Source: Hedera helix (lineage: Eukaryota > Streptophyta > Magnoliopsida > Apiales > Araliaceae). From it: a stretch of DNA of 64,000 bases. The translations under genes were made by a program, and so were the position numbers. The notes beneath the pieces were generated by a model, which was given only the letters and a program-made list of their open reading frames with translations, did not search any database and had not been told where the DNA came from. The stretch lies in the NCBI GenBank assembly GCA_947179155.2, contig OX359264.1:45562202-45626201 (forward strand). Direction: 5' to 3'. Positions 47,392-59,509 of the stretch are shown here, one piece after another. Position 1 is the first letter of the stretch; each line of letters opens with the position of its first letter.

Positions 47392-50300
47392 GTTAACGTT
47401 TCAACCACTAGCTTGGATGTGAACCCTGCACAGAAAAAATCACCAAAAAGTATTTGACGACTTGAGCCGCTAAGGAATACTTCCAGTGTAAGAGGAAGTA
47501 CATGATTCAAGATATGTTAATAATGAAGAAAATAATATTTAGTAGCTTAGTCACACTTTATCAATAGGACAACAATTCCTAATAGAAATTGTATAGTAAA
47601 TGTAACGCCCCGAAATCCCGACCTTCTTTAATCTTATCCGATTATCCCTGGTTATCATAATTATTAATTTTAAAACCATATTAACAGGGATCTCGTGCGT
47701 CAAACTTAACCTTTAACTTTTAAAACCACACTGTTGACCATAAATTCGGTCCATAATTTTTTTTAAAAAAAACTTACAATCAATACCTGCTTCAGGATCG
47801 CAACATTCACTTATCCTTCATTAGAACTTAGGTCAAACATTATCAAATTGTGACATAGTCTAATACAATTTCTATAATCATATTTATATTTTTGATTTCA
47901 CATAACAAAACCTGTAATTAAATTTTTGCCATGAAGTATTCATACATGGCCCTGTTTACTTAAACCTGTTTGAACCTGATCCTGTTCACATATATTTGTT
48001 TACATGCATCTATATCGTACATATCCATTCAAGTATCTACTTACACACGTCAGCACCATACATATGATTCTATTACATATCAAACTCAATTAACAAATAA
48101 TACATCAACTACATCCTTTACATCCCCTCACTGGATTATACATACATACATACATGACCATCCTTATGGACTGATATACATTCTTTAATTATCTATATGA
48201 ATCTACGAATCATTTATTTCATTATTGTTATCATGGATTACATGTATCCGCTTTACAAGAATATTTCACGTATACAAATAACAACTCTTTTCATGCTTAG
48301 CAATGCATTCACCTTCTTTACCTCAGCTACACCGGAACCTCCGGCCTTCTTATCCTTTACATAAAATGTTAATTAATAACAAGAGTGAGCATAAAGCTCA
48401 GCAAGTAATTCAAATAACACCTTCCATGTTCACAGTTTATAACATACGTCATGCTCTCTTTACTTTAATATGCTATGCTTAATGTCACGTATTGCACTTA
48501 ACAATTAATCATGTAGTGGCACATAAAGCACATTTCAAATCATTTACTACCATCTAGTTCACGTAGAACCATAACACCTTTAGTCTGAAAACTTGCCTGA
48601 TTAGCTTTTATTACACTTAACTTGTACTGCCTCGCTTGGCCCTGCTATCCTTCTTTGGCTCAGGTTGCTCGTTCGAACCTCATTTGTAAACATACCATCT
48701 ATATTCATCATTATAGGATCATAACTTAATATAACTTAACAAACTTAACTCATAATTACACGACCACTCGTCTCTAATCATTTCCCATTTGATGTATTAA
48801 ACCTTACGTAGGTTCACAATACATTTTAACTCGTTATCGACATTTTTCATAACCCATAACTCGTTTTGGCTTAGCTTTAGGCATGCTATGTTATGTCATT
48901 CATCATATCATTCCTTAACACCCTTTAATTTAACCATTATTATTAATTCTAGGGTTTATATAACTCATTTCCATCATTTTATATCAAAACATTTCATTTT
49001 GGACTTAAAAAATTTTTTGGTTTCAGAATACTACACTCCGACGCCATCTTCCTTCTTCCTAATCTCGCTGGCCGCGAAATCCTCTCGGCCATGAACAGTG
49101 ACACTGCGCCCCGGCGCAGTCCTGCCGGTGCAGGATTTCTGATTTTCTTACCTGCTTTGCTAATTTTTAATTCCTTAACCATATATCCAATTAACACCAA
49201 ATTTAGCACAGTGCTAGACCTTACTACAAAGTATTTTACAAAATTTTCATTTAGCACATTTGACTTCATTAAACCATAGAAAAACTAGCCCGTAGGAGGG
49301 CAGTTCAACACATTCCAACACTAAGAATTTTTTTTGAACTTTAAAAACCAACTTTTGCAATTTTGTGATTTTTGGCCATTTGCTTTAAAACATCATTCCG
49401 ACACTTGACATAGTTCATATAACCTATATATGACATGTTCAAACTTTCAAAACGATAAAACTTTGCACGAGGCAATAATTGTCCGTTAAAATTCATTTAG
49501 CGTCGAATTGATCGTTTTCGATCGTTCGACTTACCATTTCGTTCAAATTTGAATCTGTTGATTACCAAATCAACCCTAACACATATATTAACATGAAAAT
49601 GACTCATTTGACTTTATTTTACCTTTAATTCCTCAAAATTGCCAAAAATTACACTTTAGTGCCATTTTACTAATTTTTTCTAAACTTTCAATTTCAACAC
49701 TTCAACTTAACCCAACACTTTAATCTCTAAACACCACATAGGCTACCACATGCACATGTAACAACTTTACAAGTCCATATAACTTCTAACTGCACGTTCC
49801 AATGCACTTTACAGATTACAAATTGGTTTACATAAGAAATATAGCCTAATATTGTAACCTCCTTTACCAAACATGATTCTTAATCTTTAAAGCATTCTTG
49901 TATGCTATTTATCATAATATTACACATAATTCCTTCATGATCAACCTTTCTATCTAGGTTTTCACCAAATTTAATAACATATAACACTTGATCATATCTT
50001 AAAACATGATTTCTAGCTAACATAACTAGTCCATCAACTTTGTTTTACCAACTTGTGTCTAGGGTTCTATCATTTACATACATATAACATGTAATATGCA
50101 TAATATTTCCATAATCAACATGTATATTTATAGATACATGCATGACTATGCTTGAACTTGAATTTAATCACTTACACCTCAAAGTTTATAACCTAGACTT
50201 TGTTATACCTTCTTGAAACTTGTCTTTCTTCATGCAATAAAGCTTGCTCAAGGTTGTATGCTCCATTCTAAGGATGATTTCCACTTGGCTTGACTCTTTT

Positions 50301-51945
50301 TTTCTTGGATTCTCCAAGGTTTCTACAAACCCTAGCTCTTCCCCTCTTTTCTCTCTTAGCCTTCGAAGCTTGCTGAAATTTTCCAATGAAATGAACTTTC
50401 CTTTGCTTGATTATGCATATATATCAATATAAGAGTGCTCCAACACTTCACTCAATATTGGTTAACTTAACTTGCATGGTTAGGGGCATTTTAGACAATT
50501 CACCTCAACTAATAATGGCAAAATGGACATTAAGCCACCTTAGGACACAAAGGCCATTCTCCAACTTGTCAAGGGTATTTTGGTCATTACCACCAAAATC
50601 TAGAGATTTAATTCATAATTTGCTCAATTTTGCACCAATTTAAGTCCATTTTGATCCAAACTTGTTTCATTATACTTGAATTTAATTCCATCATCAAATA
50701 TACCGTCATTGGTTTGTCCCAAAATACTTGTCACATTTCAAAATTGCTTTTCATTAATTAATAATAATAATGATTCATAGCATTGGTCAATTTACATAAT
50801 ATAAATTTCTTAATTATTTACGAACCCTTTTTGGTTCCACATTCGACCAAATTCAATTCCTGATATCTCAATATAATTAACTTGCTCCCTTTTCCATAAA
50901 CCGCTTCCTCGAGAAGCGAACCCCGACCAAATTACCAAAATCCATCGTCCTTTATCATTTTAAACTCATATTGACGATTTACTACTTTTACGTCCTTTTG
51001 CTTATTTACTCAATATACATAATGTCAATTCTCAGTCTACATACAATCTATATCCCTTCTACTCATTCTCAAGAGTATTACGTTTTGTGATTTATACATT
51101 TCATCAAATAATTATCTATTCTAGTCAATAACATTCCATTTCCGTATAGCTTCAAAACATTCAAATAATCAAAATCCTTATTATTTCTTTAATCCACTAA
51201 ATCGATTAAGTTACACGGCTCTTTCCTTTCTGTACATACAGACTTACTTTGTCATTTCTCATACCATCGCCTCTTTGGGCCTATTCATTAAATTTGTCTT
51301 TCAAATTCATAACTTAACATCAATTTACATACATATCTCATTTTCTTCATTCTCTCTAACCTTTAGCTTTTCTTGCTCTATCTGCTCAAATACATATATA
51401 TACACAATTTATTATCTGTTAACACATAACATCGTGTCTTACCTTAATTTCTTTCAAACTGCCTTAATGTGGCATTACAATCCATCCTTTATCTTAAATC
51501 CATTATATTAATATCTAATCATAAAAATCCATTACCTCACTAATCAACCATCACAGGTCATCTGTAATACATTCTTTAACTACAAAATAACTTTAATCAC
51601 ATAATAATACATTGATCACATATCAAATCATATTTAATTAATCTTACATTTTCTGTCATTCATAACTAGGTTTTATCTAATAACCTTACTTAATTAACCA
51701 TAATCCTCATTTGGAAATCCTGTAAAATCCTGGGATGTCATAGTAAAGATCCTATTGAAAAAGGTAATTAACATACAAATTACTATTAGATATGGTAATT
51801 AGCGTCTCTTAAGTGACAAGGTGGCGAGTGCAAACCTATCGGACTTAAGAGTCTTCATGTGAGTGAACTAGGCCTAATGAGTTATCAGGATAAGACCTAA
51901 TATATATAGGCAGCTCATTTGCGTTAGTGAATATGCAGCCCAACA
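47392..51945 (-). repeat. 5' LTR of the gypsy derivative, split by an insertion
   Basis: LTR halves are 47392-47600 and 51741-51945. Joined, they give about 407 bp and match the 3' LTR at 34410-34822 in order and direction. The break falls between AATTGTATAGTA and AGATCCTATT. Confidence 0.88.
47601..51740. mobile_element. 4.14-kb insertion, probable solo LTR
   Basis: It starts TGTAACGCCCCGAAATCCCG and ends CCTGGGATGTCA, which fits LTR TG...CA ends. The 7 bases TAGTAAA occur on both sides (47594-47600 and 51741-51747). The uninterrupted 3' LTR confirms the insertion. The interior is AT-rich with only short chance frames and no gag or pol motifs. The initial TGTAACGCCCCG is typical of large gypsy LTRs in plants. 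A non-autonomous element without coding capacity is the alternative. Confidence 0.7.
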
Positions 51946-52001
51946 ATTATTTCTAATATTAAATCAAAATATCGGGATCTTTCAAACACAATACAAAAAT
52001 T

Positions 52002-52290
52002 TCTTTATCTTCGTTGGCTGTTAGAGGACATTGGAGTTTCTCGCTTGCCCGCCGCTACTACTATCTATTGCGATAATCAAAGTTCTATGAAAATTTCTTA
52101 ACCAGATATATTGAGATTAATTTTTAATTCATACAGGTAGCACGTTGTAAATGGCACGGTTTGTTTCACTTTATCTTTGCTCTTGATCAGGGCAATTGAT
52201 AATTTTTCACTAATTTCATCTGCCTAGACATTTTCTTGATTTACCTTTCAAACTCAAGTTACTTCCACTTTGAGTTTGAGAAGGATATTT
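52002..52290 (+). pseudogene. Relic of copia RNase H C-terminus
   Basis: The plus strand reads LRWLLEDIGVSRLPAATTIY followed by CDNQSSMKIS, then in other frames CKWHGLFHFIFALDQG and ICLDIFLIYLSN. This is the last part of a copia RNase H region of a different lineage from the neighbouring element. It is broken by frameshifts and stops and is cut off just before the copia LTR at 52300. Confidence 0.75.
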
Positions 52291-52299
52291 TAATGTAAT

Positions 52300-52905
52300 T
52301 GTTAGAATTTGAGCTAAATCCAAACTGAATGAAAGGTTGTGACTTTTCGTCCATACAGACACTCCCGTTCAAAAAGTCATATCTTTTCATTCGTAAGGGT
52401 TGTGACCGTTCGCAATGGTTGTGACCGTTCATAAGGATTGTGACCATTCGTAAGGGTTGTAACCGTTTGCAATGGATGTAACCATTCACAAGGGTTGTGA
52501 CACATCTGAAGGGTCACTAAACCCTCCTATAAATAGTCTAGGGAGGTAGCCATTTGGAATACACAATTCATTCAAATCATTAAAGCATTCTAGTCTCCTA
52601 GTCTTCATATTTCATAAGTTATTTGAGAGAGAGTTCAAAGCATTTCTTTGGTTCGTTGTGTGTGTTATTTGTAGTGCTGCTATAACATACGTTGTCATTG
52701 TATCCTGGGAGACAAGTGTCGCTAACTCGAAGAACCAATAAGGATGGCATAATTGTCTTATGGACATAGTATATAAAATACTAGCCTTGACATATTCTTT
52801 TCTTAGAAGTTCGGTATATAAGATAAGTTCGGTATCAATTTCAATTATTATTAATTTGTAAGTTACAAATATATATTATTAAATATATATTAGTTTTCGA
52901 TAACA
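52300..52905 (+). repeat. 5' LTR of copia element
   Basis: It matches the 3' LTR closely outside the 19-bp minisatellite, which has six units here. Confidence 0.95.
52392..52505 (+). repeat. 19-bp minisatellite in 5' LTR, six units
   Basis: Units such as CGTAAGGGTTGTGACCGTT and CGCAATGGTTGTGACCGTT alternate, giving six units in 114 bp. Confidence 0.93.
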
Positions 52906-52952
52906 ATCTTAAGACAATTATCTTTTTATATTTAACTTATATTTGTAAAAGT

Positions 52953-55900
52953 ATGGCTACCGATTTTGTTACTATAATCGGTTCTTCTTCTTCTACACCT
53001 ATGATACCAAATGTTCCTGTGAACCATGGTGAAAAACCAGAAAATTTCAATGGAACAGAGTTTAAAATATAGCAACAGAAGATGTTGTTTTACCTCACTA
53101 TGCTCAACTTGGCAAGGTTTCTTCATGAAGAGCCCCATGTGCTTAATGAGAATGAATCAGATAAGCAGGTTGTTGCTGTTATTGATGCATGGAAACATGA
53201 TGATTTCCTATGCCGAAACTATATCCTCAATGGATTAGACAACACATTGTATAATGTGTATAGTTCTCTCAAGACAGCAAGAGAATTATGGGATTCCTTG
53301 GATAAGAAGTATAAAACAGAAGTTGTTGGCACGAAGAAGTTTGTAGTTGGCAGGTTTTTGGACTATAAGATGGTGGATTCCAAGGCTGTCATCAACCAAG
53401 TCCAAGAACTACAAGTAATCTTGCATGAAATACATGCAGAAGGTATGTCTTTAAGTGAATCTGTTCAAGTTGCTGCTATTATTGAAAAATTACCACCAGT
53501 ATGGAAAGACTTTAAGAATTATCTCAAGCATAAACGCAAAGAGATGAAACTTGAAGACTTAATCGTGAGATTAAGGATTGAAGAGGATAATCGTGCTTCT
53601 GAAAAGAAAGCAGGAAGGACTTTTTTGGAGCATAAAGCCAACGTGGTGGAACAAGGTCAAAAGTCTAATAAGAGAAAGCACACCGAAAACGGGCCTAAAC
53701 AAGGAATGAATAAAAAGTTCCAAGGCAAATGCTACATTTGTGACAAGCCCGGGCATAGGGCAAAGGATTGTCGTAAACGCAAAGATCAGAATAAGAAGTC
53801 TGCACAAACTAATGTAACGGAAGTGGATGGATTTCTTCAAGATGTTTCTGAAATGAATCTATCAGCAGTAATTTTAGAAGTAAACTTGGTTGGAAATCCC
53901 ATGGAATGGTGGGTAGATACTGGAGCAACCCGCCATGTGTGTTCTGACAAGAAGATGTTCTCCACATATGAAGAGATTGAGAATGGAGAACAGTTGTTCA
54001 TGAAAAATTCTTCAACATCCAAGATTGTTGGGCAAGGAAAGGTGATTCTAAAGATGACATCAGGCAAAGAACTCACTCTCAACAATGTGCTCCATGTGCC
54101 TGATATTAGGAAGAACTTAGTATCTGGATCCCTTCTTAGTCAAAAGGGATTTAAATTGGTTTTTGTATCGGACAAATTTGTCCTAACCAAAAATGGGATG
54201 TATGTGGGGAAGGGATATATGAGTAATGAGCTCTTTAAGATGAATGTAATGACTATTGTACCTTCCAATATTAATAAAAATACATCTTTTGCCTATATGA
54301 TTGAGTCATCTAATTTATGGCATGGTAGATTAGGACATGTTAATTATAATACTATACGTAGATTAATTAATATGGAATGTTTGCCAAAATGTGTGATTAA
54401 CTCCAATCATAAATGTGAAGTTTGCGTTGAGGCAAAACTTAAGAAATCTTCTTTTAAATCAATTAAAAGAAAAACAGAACCTCTTAAATTAGTACATACT
54501 GATATTTGGAATTTAAAGTATATACAAACAAGAGGGGGTAAATTAATATTTTCTTACTTTTATTGATGATTGTACAAGATATTGTTATGTTTACTTATTG
54601 AAAAGTAAAGATGAGGCATTGGAAATGTTTACACATTACAAGAATGAGGCTGAGAATCAACTTGATAAAAAAATCAAAATAATTAGAAGTGATAGAGGTG
54701 GGGAATATGAATTTCCTTTTGTTGAAATTTGTTCTCAACATGGTATAACACACCAAACAACTATACCATATTCACCACAAAAAAATGGTGTCGCTGAAAG
54801 TAAAAATAGAACTTTAAAAGAAATGATGAATGCGTTATTATTAAGTTCTGGATTACCTCAAACTTTGTGGGGGGGAAGCAATTCTTTCAGCAAATTATAT
54901 TCTCAACCAAATACCTCAAAAGAAGTCTAATGCATCACCTTATAAGTTATGGAAAGGACGAAAACCGTCTTATAAACACTTAAAAGTGTGGGGGTGCTTA
55001 GCAAAGGTAATGGTTCCACCACCCAAAAAGGTGAAGATATGACCAAAAATAATAGATTGTATATTTATTGGTTATGCTAATAATAGTAGTGCATATAGAT
55101 TTTTGGTTAATAAATCAAAAATAGAGGAAATACATGAAAATATTATTATTGAGTCAAAAGATTCCGAATTTTTTGAAACTGTATTTCCTAATAATAAGAC
55201 ACAAGAGACAAGTTCTAATAAAAGAACTTATGACACTGTTAGTGACAGTGATCATGGTTTGGAAAATATTGATGAACCCAGACGTAGTAAATGTGCTTGA
55301 ATATCAAAAACTTTTGGACCAGATTTTCTAACTTATTTGTTAAAAAATGAGTCTCAAACTTATAAAGAAGCAATATCGAGTCCTGAAGCTCCATATTGGA
55401 AAGAGGCTATAAATAGTGAGGTAGAGTCCATACTGCATAATCATACGTGGGAGTTAGTGGATCTACCACCAATCTCTAAACCCCTTGGATACAAGTGGAT
55501 ATTTAAGAAGAAAATGAAAGCAGATGGATCTATAGATAAATATAAAGCAAAACTTGTAATCAAAGGATACAAGCAAAAGGAGGGTTTGGATTATTTTGGT
55601 ACTTATTCTCCTGTGACTAGAATATTGTCAATTAGGATTTTACTAGCCATTACAGCTATATACAATTTGGAGATACATCAAATGAATGTGAAAATAGCCT
55701 TCTTGAATGGTAATCTTGAAGAAGAAATATATATGGAACAACCCGAGAGGTTTATTGTTTCAGGACAAGAACAAAAAGTTTGTCGGCTTGTGAAGTCCTT
55801 TTATGGATCAAAACAAGCACCTAAACAATGGCATGAAAAATTTGACAGTACAATGATGTCAAATGGTTTCAAAATAAATGAGTGTGACAAATGTGTATAT

Positions 55901-56891
55901 GTCAAAGACGCTGAGAAAGGGTGTGGTATTATTTGTCTTTATATAGATGATATGCTCATTATGGGTAGTAATAATGAAATCATTAAAACTACCAAAAAAA
56001 TGTTAAATAATATGTTTGACATGAAAGATATGGGTGTTGCTGATGTAATTTTAGGAATTAAAATTTCTCAAACATCGGATGAATTAGTGTTATCACAATC
56101 ACACTATATTGAGAAAATACTCAGAAAATTCAATCAATATGATTGCAATCCTGTGGGAACAGCGGTAGATATAAATCTACACTTGTCTAAAAATAAAGGC
56201 GAGAGCATATCACAACATGAGTATGCACAAATAAATTGGAAGCCTTATGTACTTAACGAATTGTATACGTCCTGACATAGCACAGGCTGTTAATAAATTG
56301 AGTAGATTTACAAGCAATCCAGGAAAAGTTCACTGGACAGCAATTATAAGAGTTTTAAGGTATTTAAAATACACTCAAAACGTTGGATTGCACTATTCAA
56401 GATATCCAGCAGTACTTGAAGGATATTGTGATGCGAATTGGATATCAGATACAAAAGACTCTAAATCCACTAGTGGTTTTGTGTTTACACTAGGTGGAGG
56501 AGCAGTATCATGGAAATCTTCTAAACAAACATGCATTGCTCAATCAACGATGGAATCTAAGTTTATTGCATTGGATATGGCTAGAGAATAAGCTGAGTGG
56601 CTTCGTCATTTTCTAGAAGATATTTTGATGTGGCCTAAACCTTTGCCTGCAATTTGTGTCCATTGTGATAGTCAATCAGCAATTGGAAGGGCACAAAGTC
56701 ACATGTATAATGATAAGTCTAGACACATTCGTCGTAGACACAATACCATAAAACAATTGCTCTCGAATGGCATTATGTCTATTGAGTACATAAAGTCAAA
56801 AGAAAATATAGCGGATTCGTTAACTAAAGGTTTGACTAGAGAGCAAGTAAAAATAAGATCGAGTGGAATTGGTTTAAAGCCTATAAAATAA
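52953..56891 (+). pseudogene. Copia gag-pol polyprotein, broken
   Basis: From the ATG at 52953 the order is: gag (KPENFNGTEF; GLDNTLYNVYSSLKTARELW), zinc knuckle (CYICDKPGHRAKDC), protease (WWVDTGATRHVCSD), GAG-pre-integrase (LWHGRLGHVNYNT), integrase with its D-D-E residues (HTDIWN, RSDRGGEYEF, GVAESKNRTLKEMM), reverse transcriptase (WIFKKKMKADGSIDKYKAKL; CLYIDDMLIMG) and RNase H (YCDANWISD, ENIADSLTK). Breaks are stop codons at about 53070, 55039, 55298 and 56589, and frameshifts near 54545, 54870 (in a G run) and 56230. The YIDD catalytic motif of reverse transcriptase is kept. Retrotransposition from this copy is not possible. Confidence 0.95.
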
Positions 56892-57481
56892 GAATCGTCA
56901 TGATGGAAACCCAACCTAGTTGACTGGAGATCCCAAGATCTAAGTTCAAAGGGACAACTAAATTATGAATGATTCAACCAAATCACTATGAAGAAATTAA
57001 TTTCTTTTATCCATTCATATGATACGAGATAGTGATACCTGCAGCGATTTCAGGATAAGCTATGCTTTTAATGATTCTTATATCTTGATAAACAAGTAGG
57101 GTATGACAGGATACTCTTAATAAGAATCACCTATGTGAGTGTGAACTAGGCCAATTCTATGAGAATGATAAAGGCTAAACTTCTCTAAAGCACTCATAAA
57201 TCCGGGATTGTTCGGGGCCGAAATGAACAAAATCATGAGAACCAAATAATGTCTGGAAAAATTCTGTGTAAATTTCTCTTGTCTTGGTTTACACAAACAG
57301 TTGGATAGTTCAAGACGTCACGTTCACTAGACAACCAGTAAACCCGATAGTTTTTCACAAGGGAAGGTTCAAAGTCAAAAGTTATCGCTCTCTGTGCAGA
57401 TAATTTTCAATTTTGTCTCTCTCTTAGAGTCTACATAACATTTGCATAAGGCTAGCAGTCAATTTCATTCATGTGGGGGAT

Positions 57482-58132
57482 TGTTAGAATTTGAGCCAAA
57501 TCCAAAGTGAATGAAAGGTTGTGACATTTCGTCCGTACAGACACTCCCATTCAAAAAGTCATGTATCTTCGTTCGTAAAGGTTGTGACCGTTCGCAATGG
57601 TTGTGACCGTTCGTAAGGGTTGTGACCGTTCGCAATGGGTGTGACTGTTCGTAAGGGTTGTGACCATTCGTAAAGGTTGTGACCGTTCGCAATGGTTGTA
57701 ACCGTTCGCAAGAGTTGTGACCCATCTAAAGGATCACTAAACCCTCCTATAAATAGTCTAGGGAGACAGCCATTTGGAATACACAATTCATTCAAATCAT
57801 TAAAGCATTCTAGTCTCCTAGTCTTCATATTTCATAAGTTATTTGAGAGAGAGTTCAAAGCATTTTTTTAGTTCGTTGTGTGTGTTATTTGTAGTGCTGC
57901 TATAACATACGTTGTCATTGTATTCTGGGAGACAAGTGCCGCTAACTCGAAACACCAATAAAGAGGGTATAATTGTCTTAAGGACATAGTATATAAAATA
58001 CTAGCCTTAACATATTCTTTTCTTAGAAGTTTGGTATATAAGATAAGTTTATATATATATATCAGTTTCAATTATTATTAATTTATAAGTTGCAAATATA
58101 TATTATTAAATATATATTAGTTTTCGATAACA
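57482..58132 (+). repeat. 3' LTR of copia element
   Basis: Its partner is 52300-52905. Length differs mainly by two extra minisatellite units and a short TA expansion near 58050. Confidence 0.95.
57574..57725 (+). repeat. 19-bp minisatellite in 3' LTR, eight units
   Basis: Eight units of the CGCAATGGTTGTGACCGTT type fill 152 bp, two more than in the 5' LTR. Confidence 0.93.
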
Positions 58133-58222
58133 ATAATATGTATACTTAACAGGTTATTATTGTAATTAATTAGATTTGGTTAACTGATGGTGATCTTCTA
58201 ACTAACTTTTAGGTAGGGCTCT

Positions 58223-58677
58223 TAGAGCATATTTAGGATTGCTTATAAGCAATTAAATTTATTTATAAACGGTTTAAGGAGTAAAAAATATTAATTTATT
58301 TATAACCGGTTTAAGGAGTAAAAAATATTTGGTAAAATGATTTTAAAACTTTCTATAATCATTTTTTTATGAAAAAAATTAGAAAGTCCAATTTGAAACT
58401 TCTGATTATTTGTCAAATCTAATAATTATGTTTGACCAAATATATTATTAATCTATTCCTATTATTTTAGTAATTCTAACCATTACCCATATTTATTTTT
58501 CAAAATATTCTTTTTTAATAATTTATACTTGAAATAAGTGATTAACAAGTTTTTTAATACCAAATATTTATCTCTTATTATTAATTTAAATATTTTTTAT
58601 TTATCAAACACACTATTTTTCTAAAACTAAATCAGAATCAGTAATTATATTTCTTAAGCAATCTCGAACGTACTCTT
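58223..58677. mobile_element. hAT-type MITE, 455 bp
   Basis: The left end TAGAGCATATTTAGGATTGC and inverted right end AAGAGTACGTTCGAGATTGC share a terminal pattern ending in GATTGCTTA. The 8-bp flanks AGGGCTCT (58215-58222) and AGTGCTCT (58678-58685) differ at one base. An internal block TTATTTATAAMCGGTTTAAG is duplicated near 58258-58330. Confidence 0.78.
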
Positions 58678-59034
58678 AGTGCTCTACTTCTTACTTAGAC
58701 GCTGCAAATCACGTTGTCACAGAGCAGTACAGAAAATTGTTCCACCACAGAATGCCTCCGAAGTGTATATTAATGATCAGAGAAAAAGAGAGAATATCAG
58801 TCCATACCCTTACTTACGTTGGTTAACCAGCCTACAGTTGTTCAGAATCCATATATGCTTCTGTTGTTTTGTAGCACATACAGTTGATACACAATAATAT
58901 AGAGATTAATTTGCCACTTCTTTAGTTGTATTATCTTCAAGTTATCTTAAGAATCTATTTTAAATGATTTTAGAATTCTTTTGACGAGAAATAGTTCATT
59001 TTTTACAAAACATATGATTAGTGGTGATTTTTTA

Positions 59035-59228
59035 AAATTCAATTTAAAGGCATAATTCATATAAATTTTAAAAATAATAAATCTAATAATTATTTATATT
59101 TTTTAAATAATTTATAATAATCATAAGTATATTGACACAAATTAAATAAATCTCAAATTTGGATTTAAATTTTTCTTAAAATTATTTTTTTTTAAATCAA
59201 TATTGATTGTATTTTAGAAAGGAAGGAT
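59035..59228. repeat. AT-rich dispersed repeat, copy 3
   Basis: It shares the AAAATAATAAATCTAATAAT core with copy 1 and ends in ATTTTAGAAAGGAAGGATGG. Left boundary is uncertain. Confidence 0.5.
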
Positions 59229-59509
59229 GGAATATAAACATCATTTAACACCCAAAGGCAACATATAACGTTTGAGTAACAGTTGATTTCAATGAAAATA
59301 ATTTGAAATCTAATCTAAAGTTTTTATCTCTTTTTCTAAGAAACGATCAATTGACTAAAAATATTATTAAGATAACTCATCAAATACAACTAAAAGTAAA
59401 ATATTAACATCCATCCAATAGGTGAGAACATTATCAAAGACTGAGCCAAAGATAGTCGCTCAATAACAAAAAATCTATTAGCAAACCGAAGAACAATCCT
59501 TACCTCCAA

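Larger units (their letters stand above)
34410..51945 (-). mobile_element. Ty3/gypsy derivative with gag and protease only, heavily nested
   Basis: LTRs of about 410 bp are at 34410-34822 (3') and 47392-51945 (5', split by a 4.14-kb insertion). On the minus strand the LTR starts TGTTGGGCTGCATATTCAC and is followed after AACGTTAACA by the primer-site-like TTGGTGCTAGAAGAAG (47391-47376). With the insertions removed, the element is only about 3.8 kb, with about 2.96 kb between LTRs. It encodes a gag (from 47300) and an aspartic protease, then a tandem repeat and the 3' LTR. There is no room for reverse transcriptase, RNase H or integrase. A 9.6-kb CACTA element cuts the protease. No clear target duplication remains. 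Confidence 0.85.
52300..58132 (+). mobile_element. Full-length Ty1/copia retrotransposon, inactivated
   Basis: LTRs of 606 bp (52300-52905) and 651 bp (57482-58132) start TGTTAGAATTTGAGC and end TTTTCGATAACA. The flanks are GTAAT and ATAAT, a 5-bp duplication with one change. A polypurine tract GTGGGGGATT precedes the 3' LTR. The internal region encodes gag, protease, integrase, reverse transcriptase and RNase H in the copia order. Confidence 0.95.

Noticed and set aside
47970..51511. Several frames of 60-80 codons in the 4.14-kb insertion
   Set aside because: No recognisable domains, no coding bias, AT-rich composition; chance frames.
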